From Stictocephala bisonia (lineage: Eukaryota > Arthropoda > Insecta > Hemiptera > Membracidae): DNA of 64,000 nt. The stretch lies in contig JAQJVL010000157.1 in the NCBI GenBank assembly GCA_035578905.1, positions 682,001-746,000 of the forward strand, in the 5' to 3' direction. The position numbers and the translations under genes are program-made. Below, piece by piece: positions 34,969 through 44,584 of the stretch (positions within the stretch are counted from its first letter, which is position 1; every line of letters begins with the position of its first letter). The notes under the pieces are model-generated. The model was not told the DNA's origin, ran no database searches, and worked only from the letters and a program-made list of their open reading frames with translations.

Positions 34969-35290
34969 TGTTAATAATGCTTTTAAACTAATCGAGACGC
35001 TATGTAAATCTATAGTTCCAAAAAATAAGGCACTGTGTAGGCCTATTCAGTTAGCAAATTAATTGTTAACTTACGGGAACAAATGCGAGCGTTTCAAAAG
35101 TTTTACTTGTACATTTTAGATAATCTAAACTAGATAATCAGAAAAATTGAAGCTAAATTGATTTAATAATATTATCTTTTTCATCAACATTTGTTTAACA
35201 ATATTTAAAATTAAGTCAAATAATTAATTGGTACATAATTGCATTAACACTATTTTCTGCAGTTGATGCAGTTTAAGGCAGTATAATTTA
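34969..35290. other. Unassigned AT-rich sequence
   Basis: Nothing recognised. Confidence 0.3.
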
Positions 35291-35520
35291 TACATACAGT
35301 ACGTGTGACAGCTGAGTCCGCTCCCAGCATGGTTTATACATACAGTACGTGTGACAGCTGAGTCCGCTCCCAGCATGGTTTATACATACAGTATGTGTGA
35401 CAGCTGAGTCCGCTCCCAGCATGGTTTATACATACAGTACGTGTGACAGCTGAGTCCGCTCCCAGCATGGTTTATACATACAGTACGTGTGACAGCTGAG
35501 TCCGCTCCCAGCATGGTTTA
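35291..35520. repeat. 46-bp tandem repeat, 5 copies
   Basis: TACATACAGTACGTGTGACA recurs every 46 bp through GCTGAGTCCGCTCCCAGCAT. Copies are almost identical. The array directly abuts the left TIR of the next MITE. Confidence 0.95.
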
Positions 35521-35523
35521 TTT

Positions 35524-36119
35524 AAGGTGGTACAATCGGTTTTCGTTGTGCTAATTATTTTCCAATTTTGTAAACAAAATTAGTTAATGTATCTTCCCTT
35601 GAGACAGGAATAATTTACAAAAACTTGTTTGAACCACCACATTATCACTTATAGCCTTAAGAAGAGGTGAATAATGCTGATTTAAAACCACTATTAAGAA
35701 AAAAACCACTCAAAGTAAAATTTAAATTTTGTATAACTGCGTTTTTGCACTTAACTGAATGTGTTAAATGTTTTTCATTCAATAAAAAATGCAAAAATAT
35801 TTATAAATTTAAAGGTTAAAAAGGTATTATTTTAACTTTGAAATTATAAATATTTGTACATTTATAAAATGGAAAACATTTGAACCCCTTCATTATGTAA
35901 AAACCCCCTTCATTTTGACAGTTAAATTTGTACTTTAAACGGTTTTGTCATAATTGAGATTTTAATGAGCTAAATTCGCCCCTTATTAAGGCTAGAAGTT
36001 CTAATGTAGTGGTTACAAATTTTGTTGTTTATTTTTCCTATCTCAAGGGAAGGTATGTTAACTAATTTTGATTATAAAATTAGAAAATAATTAACACACC
36101 GAAAACCGATTGCACCACC
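35524..36119. mobile_element. MITE with TIRs of over 100 bp
   Basis: The left end AGGTGGTACAATCGGTTTTC is mirrored at the right end by GAAAACCGATTGCACCACCT. The imperfect inverted match continues inward for more than 100 bp, through the TCCCTTGAGA block to the ACCACCACATTA block. The 596-bp element has no ORF. A partial copy with the same downstream flank is the insert in the Penelope element. Confidence 0.75.
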
Positions 36120-36300
36120 TGCTGACGAGTTGACTACAATTTACTCGTAATTGCCAGGCAGGCCAGCACCACCTGACGAGTTGACTACAATTTACTCGCA
36201 GTTGCCAGGAAGTTTACCTTAGGACCGTTGAGTTTCAGTTTAGCCTTTACCTAATGATATATAACAGGTATATCAGTGTTTTTACCTGCTATATATAATT

Positions 36301-37269
36301 TACCACTGAGCCTGTATGGGTGGGCGGGTGGGCAAGTACCACTAAGCCTGTATGGCTGGGCGGGTGGGCCAGTACCACTGAGTCTGTATGGCTGGGCGGG
36401 TGGGCCAGTACCACTAAGCCTGTATGGCTGGGCGGGTGGGCAAGTACCACTAAGCCTGTATGGCTGGGCGGGTGGGCAAGTACCACTAAGCCTGTATGGC
36501 TGGGCGGGTGGGCCAGTACCACTGAGTCTGTATAAGTGAGCGGGTGGGTCAGTACCACTGACCATGTATGGGTGGGCGGGTGGGCAAATACCACTGAGCC
36601 TGTATGGCTGGGCGGGTGGGCCAGTACCACTGATTCTGTATAAGTGAGCGGGTGGGTCAGTACCACTGACCCTGTATGGGTGGGCGGGTGGGCAAATACC
36701 ACTGAGCCTGTATGGCTGGGCGGGTGGGCCAGTACCACTGAGCCTGTATAAGTGAGCGGGTGAGTCAGTACCACTGACCCTGTATGGCTGGGCGGGTGGG
36801 CCAGTACCACTGAGCCTGTATAAGTGAGCGGGTGAGTCAGTACCACTGACCCTGTATGGGTGGGCGGGTGGGCAAATACCACTGATTCTGTGTGGCTGGG
36901 CGGGTGGGCCAGTACCACTGAGCCTGTATGGCTGGGCGGGTGGGCCAGTACCACTGAGCCTGTATAAGTGAGCGGGTGGGTCAGTACCACTGACCCTGCA
37001 TGGGTGGGCGGGTGGGTCAGTACCACTGAGTCTGTATGGGTGGGTGGGTGAGCCAGTACCACTGAGCCTGTATGGCTGGGCGGGTGGGCAAGTACCACTG
37101 AGCCTGTATGGCTGGGTGGATGGGCTAGTACCACTGTGCATGAATGGGCGGGCGGGTGGGCCAGTACCACTGAGCCTGTATAAGTGAGCGGGTGGGTCAG
37201 TAACACCGTGCATGAATAGGTGGGCGGGTGGGCCAGTACCACTCAGCCTTTATGGGTAGTCGGGTAGGG
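36301..37269. repeat. 36-bp G-rich minisatellite, about 27 copies
   Basis: The unit TACCACTGAGCCTGTATGGC plus TGGGCGGGTGGGCCAG repeats every 36 bp. Recurring variants (TATAAGTGAGCGGG, CATGGGTGGGCGGG) are interleaved. Each unit carries GGGCGGGTGGG, giving strong G-quadruplex potential on the plus strand. Because 36 is divisible by 3, frames of about 320 codons stay open on the minus strand; these are periodic artefacts. Confidence 0.95.
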
Positions 37270-40104
37270 ATGTTTTACATATTATCATCATGTATTTGTT
37301 GATGAAAACATACAAGTAAACAACAAATCAGTTCCCATACAGTTCATATAGTAGTGTATGGGTACTATATGAACTGGCTATCATATTTGTATTATTTATA
37401 TCAAATTATGACCCTTTATTAAGTTTATTTTAGTTATAAATGTCATCCAGCTTTATTAAGCATATTTCTTATACATCTATGGGGCTTGTATATATTATTC
37501 TAATGTTTCAACCTGGAGTATTGTAAAGGTGATCCCTTCTACTTAGAGAGCTAAAGCCCTATAAATGTTACTCTAAAAAGTAAGATGAAGAATTAATTGT
37601 TGATGAAGATTTGTGTTATACAAAAAGTAGAGTGCTATAGTAACTATGTTATTATTATTATTCATATTTTTCTAGTAACATTGGCGTAACAGCCCAGTAA
37701 AGTCAAACATATTAATAGTTCTCTGTGGTTTGTACCAGTACTATTATTAGGTTCTAGGCGTCGGTCTGCACGGTAGTTCACTCTCAGTGGCAGCTGTGTG
37801 GGGACACAAAGTCCTCACAGTGAAGTGGTCGCCAATGTGCTGGGAACCGCTACAATGTTTATAACCGAGCTGCATTGTTTCTGCCCAGCTGACCGGAGCT
37901 GCTACAGTACTAGCACTTCAATGAAGTCCCCATCGCTCACCTTGCCTCCAAATTCCCAGTTGTTACTCTCAAGTGCTCTTACACCTGCTGGGGTTCCAAC
38001 ACAATGTATTTGTTTCGCTGTAAGGGAACGCTACGGCTGCCTGAGCGCTAACCGATACAAGCAACAACACACATGGACCATTAATACGAGTACATTGGCT
38101 TTGTGCTTGTGTGCAAAACGCTACTTTAATAACCAATAGTTTGCACATTTATCTAGTGCAACATATAAGTTACATAACTAATTCAACAAGCACTAACTTT
38201 TTTCTTGAAGTTTAAAGTGCTGAAATTTTTAACACGAATAGAAAATAGTTTGTTCAACCATGCACAAAAATATGAATGCGTTATCGTAACGGTTATTTTA
38301 GTAGCAAAAGTGTAAAGTTGATGCACAGTGAAAACAAATTAAAATTCCTGTACTTTTTTGGTTCCATTGAGGATAAAAATGATTAAAACTTATAACAAAA
38401 CTCAAGATACAGACGCCTTAAAGTACAATTAAACGAGAAGAACAATGGTGTGATAGGCCTCTTAGTTTACTTGTAAATAACTCGCCTCTTGCATAATTTC
38501 TGCGCCGACAGAAGTTCAATATCTAAACAACGCGTCTCTCTCATAACAGGGTTGGGCAAAAGTCTGGAATATATTTATAAATTTTAAAACAATTGGAAAA
38601 AATGTAATGAAACTTTGTTGTTATATACTTGTTTATATGCCAAAACCCTCATATTTGAACATATTTTACTCGTTTTTTTTCGTATAGCCAGAGAATGGCC
38701 CACCAAAGAAGTCTTGAAGGATCCTTGTTCTTAAGAAGTGTTAGTTATATGACATTAAATACTTTGAGAGGCTTTATTTTCTTACTGGGTCATCATTTTG
38801 AGCTCATATTTGCACTTTTGTATTGTACAAACAGACCTTTAAAATGAGGTATAACTGCCGGTAGGCTTACATGTAAAGACTTCCTTCATGGGCCATCCCC
38901 TGACTATGCGAAAACGACTAAAATATATCTAATGTTTGGTAAAGGGACATGTACATTACCACACATTTTTATTACATATCTTTCAATAGCTTTATAATAA
39001 ATACATATACATTATAGATTGTTATCCAACTCCGTATGTATAGTCCGTATATTTCTCAATATTTGAAATGTTAAATACTTGTAAATAATACTCCAGTGAT
39101 CAGTAACTATTTTTATAAATTGTAAACTTATAATTTTTTTGAAACTGAAACTAGTTTTCATGAAAAGTAAACAAGTTATAGGTGTAAAAAGTAAAGTGAA
39201 TTCCAACATATTCCCTGCAGCAATTCCTTTTTTTAGTATCAATGAAAAATATGTCAAACTATAAAACTTAGACAAGACGCTCTATAAGACATCGAAACGT
39301 CATGAAGTTGTATGCTTCTAATATTTAATCATCAACAAACTTTGCAAGTTTTATTAGTACGTAACTGACTGCAGCAGGCCGCGACCCCCCGCTAGCTCAT
39401 GCTCTTTTGACTCCGCACTTCCACCTGCATCTGCCACAGCCCTCATCCTCCGGACCCGCATCCTTCACTCCACTCTCTGTCTTCCTGTAGACAAAGGATG
39501 GCTTCATCGCCTCAGGTTGTCTACTCGGGGAACAATACCCTTGTATCAGTGTGGTAACCGAATAGGAAGCACACAGTTCGAATAAATCAACTCATCAGCA
39601 ATAATTTTCGTTCAAACTATTTCTCGGAGTGTTGGTTTGCAATTATTGTTATGTTTTTATGCTTTATGGGAGTATCTTACATACGTTTTATATATCATTC
39701 TATATATTTTTATTTTAACATTTTCAATTTAATTAGGCCTAAGTAGATTCTGTCTCTACTTAGATTAATATTGACTAAATTAAGCTCTCTTAAAGAGTCC
39801 TAATGCGGCATCCCATTCCTTAATTGAAAAAAATAATAAATGACATATATAATAATAAATAAATAATAATACTGCTTCATTATCAGCTACGAGTTAGGTT
39901 TGATATTATTGCATTGAATATTTTCTTAATAGTAAAATCACAAAAACATAAAGAAAATCACAGCACATAAAGAAAACTGTGCTGGACCGGTTGTTATCTC
40001 GGATCCATGCCCATTAGAACAACACTAAATAATGTCATCACCTATATCACTGACTTTACCTCATTAAAGACCTCTAATAAAAACCTATCTCAATGTTTAG
40101 TCCA
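37270..40104. other. Mostly unassigned sequence
   Basis: A 113-codon plus-strand frame at 37798-38139 begins with GTG, has no recognisable motif and a cysteine/serine-rich translation. I do not call it a gene. A short minus-strand frame at 39397-39507 is listed separately. The remainder is AT-rich without visible structure. Confidence 0.4.
39397..39507 (-). CDS. Small coding-like ORF or terminal exon (unidentified)
   Basis: On the minus strand an ATG at 39507 opens a 36-codon frame ending at TGA 39397-39399, within the only GC-rich patch of the region (39370-39540). The translation begins MKPSFVYRKTESGVKD and ends with a cysteine/basic segment (CGRCRWKCGVKRA). The composition is more protein-like than the surrounding AT-rich frames. 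An upstream AG after a pyrimidine-containing stretch (CCCCGAGTAG, minus strand) could be a splice acceptor. I do not recognise the family. It could be a real small terminal exon, part of a decayed gene, or chance. Confidence 0.2.
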   Translation of the reverse strand: MKPSFVYRKTESGVKDAGPEDEGCGRCRWKCGVKRA

Positions 40105-41546
40105 CACTTAGTAAAATTTGGCGTATCCAAATTTACACCCCATTAGAAGTACCAGCAGCCACATTCCAATTAACACCCCTGTCAAACAAGTTTGATTTAA
40201 GCTGACGAAATGTCCAAATTGACATCCCTAAGCTCTGCGTCTATACTTTTGGCCTGGACTGTACACCCCCCCTTGGAAACAGTTTACCTCAACAGTGTTA
40301 CAATTCTTTTACGCGACTAAATCAATTCTTAAGCATACTATTGGTCCCCTTTCCGGTCAGTCCCTGTTAGATTTGAAGGAAACCAACCGAAAAGCCTCTG
40401 CAGACAGTTGTTCACCATTCCACATGCCTTTGGAACATAACAAGTCATGTGTGTATTATGTTAGTATTGTTTATTTAATAAACAAGGTGAAATAATTTTT
40501 TACAGTTTAACTATTTGGGCTCATTATCCGAATACCAAAATAACTTACCAACTTTGAGTTAAACGAAATCTGCAACCAAAGATGCGTGATTTATCATGAT
40601 CAATTCTTTCAAATTGCGAGCTAAAATTTTTTGGTGTAAAATAATGTTGCCACATTAAAGATACACATTTGACCGAACTACGTCCATGCATTCAACTCAG
40701 TTCTATCTGAGCAAGCAAGAAACTTGAAACCAAATGAAAATATACCAGCAACTAGCAGGAAATTTGTATTTTATAAAAATATTGATTAGGATATTTTTTT
40801 ATGACACTGACAACATGTTTTTATGAGATCTAGCCAGAAAAAAATCAAACTTACATAAGGTTAAAGAGGAACAATGATAACATTCTTAATAATTTAATTT
40901 ATGATATCCAAAAGCAGCTTGTACGAATTCTACTTATTCATTTTAATGATTTTTTCCCTCTGGGTAACAGTCTGTAAAATATTTTTTAATCAGTATATTG
41001 CTGCTTTAAATATAAAATTGTGGCTGCCAAAGACAATTTATCGGGAACACTTTGTTCTTAGAGTTCATTAACAACTCTTATTTCAAATGAACAAATTATG
41101 TTTTTTTTTTTTTTTTTTTTTTTTAATACATACAGCCACGTACTTTAGTTTTCTTAAGTAAGTATAGTGTAATTTACACTATTTGAAATATACTTGGGAT
41201 AGCAAATAAACATTGCTTGCTAAGGCCTCGCGACTGGTTGCAATAAGAGGTAAGTTACGGCAGGACTGAACGCTGAAAGTACTTCTCCCCAAAACATTGA
41301 TGTGATATGCCTATGAATTGCTTGACCAGGAGGGGAGTTGCAACGCAGGCCTGAAACATAGTTTTCATACTTAGATACAGTAAAAACCAAAAACTTGCAG
41401 AAATATTTCTGTTTGGCCAAAGGTGTGAATTTGGACATTTTGACTCGCTCAGATCAAACTGGTTTGACAGGGATGTGAATTTGGATGTGGCTGCTGGTAC
41501 CCATAATGGGGTGTGAATTTGAAGACACCCTATGAAATTTAGAGTA
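40105..41546. mobile_element. Inverted-repeat element, about 125-bp arms
   Basis: The segment 40105-40230 (including CCCCATTAGAAGTACCAGCA and CCCTGTCAAAC) returns as an imperfect reverse complement at 41421-41546. About 1.2 kb lies between. The interior has only short frames and a poly-T run at 41101-41124, with no transposase seen. It is likely a decayed non-autonomous DNA transposon. Ends and target duplication are not certain. Confidence 0.55.
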
Positions 41547-41696
41547 TTTAGGTACTTTTAAAATGTTTAAAAATTCCTTTAAATCATTTTCCGGCTATAT
41601 TGTTTGGATGGGAGCATGTTTTTAGAACTTTTGAATAACTATCAGACTAACTGTATTTTATAGACTAACTGTATTTTATTTTATTATTAACTAACT

Positions 41697-41890
41697 AGAG
41701 CGGCCGTACATAAGGGGCCACGGAACTGGTCCGGGTTCGATTCCCGATAAGACCTCCGACAGTCTTTGCCTTGCCACTTCCGTGACTCGGAAGTCTTGTT
41801 AAGCCGTAGGTTCCCAGGTTAAGTGTTAGAGAGGGCTTCTTAGTCCTAACTTCGCCAGGTAAAATAAGACAATCTTTAACTTTGAACTAT
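41697..41890 (+). mobile_element. tRNA-derived SINE candidate
   Basis: Contains a strong B box in GGGTTCGATTCCC (about 41733-41745), followed by a roughly 130-bp body with short inverted words (CTTCCGTGACTCGGAAG) and an A-rich end. The A box is weak. The layout fits a SINE rather than a tRNA gene. Confidence 0.5.
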
Positions 41891-42359
41891 ACAATAAAAA
41901 TTAACGTTAACAGGTAGACGTTTATGATTGTTCTTATGAACAACAATGAGATGGTAGACTGAAAAAACCAATTTACAAAAATGTCCAGAAAGTTCCACAT
42001 TTTTTACTTGAGTGTTCGGGGATATGACAGTTGCGCCCGCGGTAAGAAAAATCTTAATCCTTCTCGACAGTTGCGCTCGGCGGTTGAAGAGACCCTTTTC
42101 GGGGCATATGACAGTTGCGCCCCGCGGTTAGAAAAATCATAATTCCTCTTTACAGTGGCTAAAATATAACTATTAATTCTATAAACATTTTATACGCTCT
42201 TATTACACTCTCATCCGAACATTTTTGTGTTTCTTGACGTCCTGAAAGGTATTCAGGCAACAAGTTATGTAACTATGAATACCAAAACTTCTAGAAAGGC
42301 ACATAACACTAAGTATCTAAAACGAAAAAAAAATCTTAACCTTAGACCGTAAAGTAGAT

Positions 42360-43195
42360 CATGTTATATCAAACGCCTATGCCATCGTGAAGTAGAGCAT
42401 ATCATATGCTCCTGTGTTAAACTCAATATAGCATATATTTATTATCAAGTAATCACGACAAACTTGGTCCCAATTGACGAAGAATGTTTTGTTCTATAAA
42501 TTTCAGATTTTTAATAATTTTTTACGCAATTTTATAAATGTATTAAAATGTTATAAATACGCTCACTTTCCACCTGGCCTGTCTTAGGGGAAATGGCCGA
42601 TCTTTGTCGAATGACTGCACAAGAACCAGTGGTTGGAATCAGGCGTACTTAATAACAGTCTGCAAGAAATAAAATACTCTATTCAACAAAAGAAATCGCA
42701 ATGTTTTAAGTGCTATGGGTGTTTTACCAAAAATGTTTTTGTATACTCTTGTTTACATGATTTTTTTTCAAAAGCGAGGTAGAGTATATGATATGCTCTT
42801 GGTTAAACTCAATTTAACAAATACTTATGATCAAGCAAGCACGACAAACGTGGTACCAATCGACGTAGAATGTTCTGATCTATATATTTCAGATTTTTAA
42901 TAATTTCGTTATGCAATTTATAAACGTATGAAATAAATGAACACGTGCAACTTCCACACAATTCCCGCCTAGCGGAGGTTGGGAGCGGGAAAAAGGCCGA
43001 TGTTTGTCACATGACTGAAGAAAAACAAGAAGACGGAATAAAGAGTAATAAATATCAGTCCATAGCGAATTAAATATTCTATCCATCTTTACAAATTGCT
43101 GCATTGGTTGCATTGCTGCATATATTTTTTTTTTTTTCATGTTTTCCAAAAGCAAGGAAAGGCATAATTTATGCTGTTGATAAAAGTTGTTGCTA
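42360..43195. repeat. Old tandem duplication, about 385-bp unit, 2.2 copies
   Basis: Blocks beginning at the GTAGAGCATATCATATGCTC-like word recur near 42395, 42779 and 43156 (last one partial). They share an ATTTTTAATAATTT block and a GGCCGATSTTTGTC block in the same order. Divergence is substantial. Confidence 0.6.
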
Positions 43196-44377
43196 AAACT
43201 TTATTTTTGGCTGTAATCTACTAATTATTGTATATTTCTATTCAGAAATATGTCATCTTTCAAATTATAGTTCAAAGAAAAAAAATCCTAAAATTATTTT
43301 ATATTTTGTATTATAATTACAATGTTTACAATTTTTCAAGTGCGGTTTACAAAATTTGCACACGCTGATTTATGTTGTTATACGTTTTATACTTTTAGGA
43401 ATATTTTCAATAATTTTTTATTTTCTTGTAGCTAAAAGATATAACTAATAAAGTACATGTAGCAAAAAATATACATACCCCTTATTTTAGAACTGTTATG
43501 TAATTTTTCACTGTAATTTTTTGTTTCCGCGGTAATATTTTTATTTTTCTCAATAAACAAAAAATATTAAAATATGTTTTAGGATAAAATATGACAATTT
43601 TTTCCTGAACAACCTTTTCTGGTCTATTCAATGCTGATTTTTTGGAATTTTTATATGTACTATTTGATTACTTATAATGATCATACTGTAACTTTGCGAG
43701 TTTTGTCATTTTTGCGTTTTATGAAAACAAAAAATTCACCTACTATTTTGTGTTATGAATTTTAATGCGTTGTGTTTTTCATATTTTGTAATGTAGTATA
43801 CTCTAAAACTAATTCAATAATTTATAGAATTTATAAACAAAGGTTATCAAAGCAATTAAACTGTAAATATTACATATATCTAAGTTGTTATTACCTGATA
43901 ATTGGAATATCAACAAGATTTTTATGTTTGATTAACATATTTAAATAAATTTAGTTTAATTATTTATTTAAGTTTTAAAAATTGAGTTTACAAAGGAGTG
44001 CAATATACCAAGATTTCAACAATACCTATTAAACGTCTAAATCCAGATAGCTTATCCATCATAACAGACATAAAATAAGTAAAAACATTGAAAGGGATCA
44101 ACTAAATAGTTGAGATCTTCTCTGCGGTCATGGCGATATGGGGTTAGTTATTGTTTTAATAACCATACAGATGTTAAACAAATATTGTATATATTTTGAA
44201 GTAATTCATGCCTAGACTCTGTAATACCGATGTTGCTTCCCAATTAATTTATGGAAATACTGTTGTGGTTATTGCTTTAAAAGAAACGCAACCGATCAGT
44301 CGTCGAGGCGATCATCTCCAGTCGGCGCGTCGGGGGAGGGGATGCGAGATCGGCCGCTATCCATCGGAAGGGGGCTC
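43196..44377. other. Unassigned AT-rich interior of the 42-44 kb element
   Basis: Very AT-rich to 44200, then GC-rich at 44290-44380. A 99-codon frame at 44208-44507 crosses the right end motifs and is not protein-like. Confidence 0.4.
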
Positions 44378-44584
44378 AGGCGCAACTGTCAATACCTTTT
44401 TGACTAATTACAGAAACCCTCTGGGTATTTCTGACTGCGGGGCGCAACTGTCAGTTACCCGGGTGTTCAAGGTTGGTAAAAAATACTTTGAAGGATTGAG
44501 GGTATAGTTATTAAATTATTATTAATTATTCTAGTTGATTATTTCATGTTGAATGTAACAAAACACTTCAACACTTGAATGTAA

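Larger units (their letters stand above)
42018..44462. mobile_element. Putative DNA transposon with repeated GACAGTTGCGCC end motif
   Basis: The left end carries three direct copies of GACAGTTGCGCYC (near 42026, 42066 and 42109). The right end carries two reverse complements (GGCGCAACTGTC, near 44380 and 44441). A 6-bp direct repeat GTGTTC flanks the span (42012-42017 and 44463-44468). The interior has no convincing transposase, only an old internal duplication. Subterminal repeated motifs of this kind are typical of transposase-binding sites; the superfamily is not clear. Confidence 0.5.

Noticed and set aside
36251..37242. 320- and 317-codon proline-rich ORFs resembling a repetitive secreted protein
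   Set aside because: Two minus-strand frames and a plus-strand frame are open over the same 36-bp repeat, no signal peptide is visible and the paralogue has only two units.
37798..38139. 113-codon plus-strand ORF
   Set aside because: Starts with GTG, lacks motifs or splice context, and composition is not distinctive enough to call a gene.
41220..41438. 72-codon minus-strand ORF as a transposase remnant of the 40-41.5 kb element
   Set aside because: No DDE or zinc-finger motif could be seen, and it is too short to support.
42715..42900. Small ORFs in the duplicated 385-bp blocks
   Set aside because: They are not conserved between the two copies of the block.
44208..44507. 99-codon ORF at the right end of the 42-44 kb element
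   Set aside because: It crosses the inverted end motifs and an AT/GC boundary; no transposase signature is visible.
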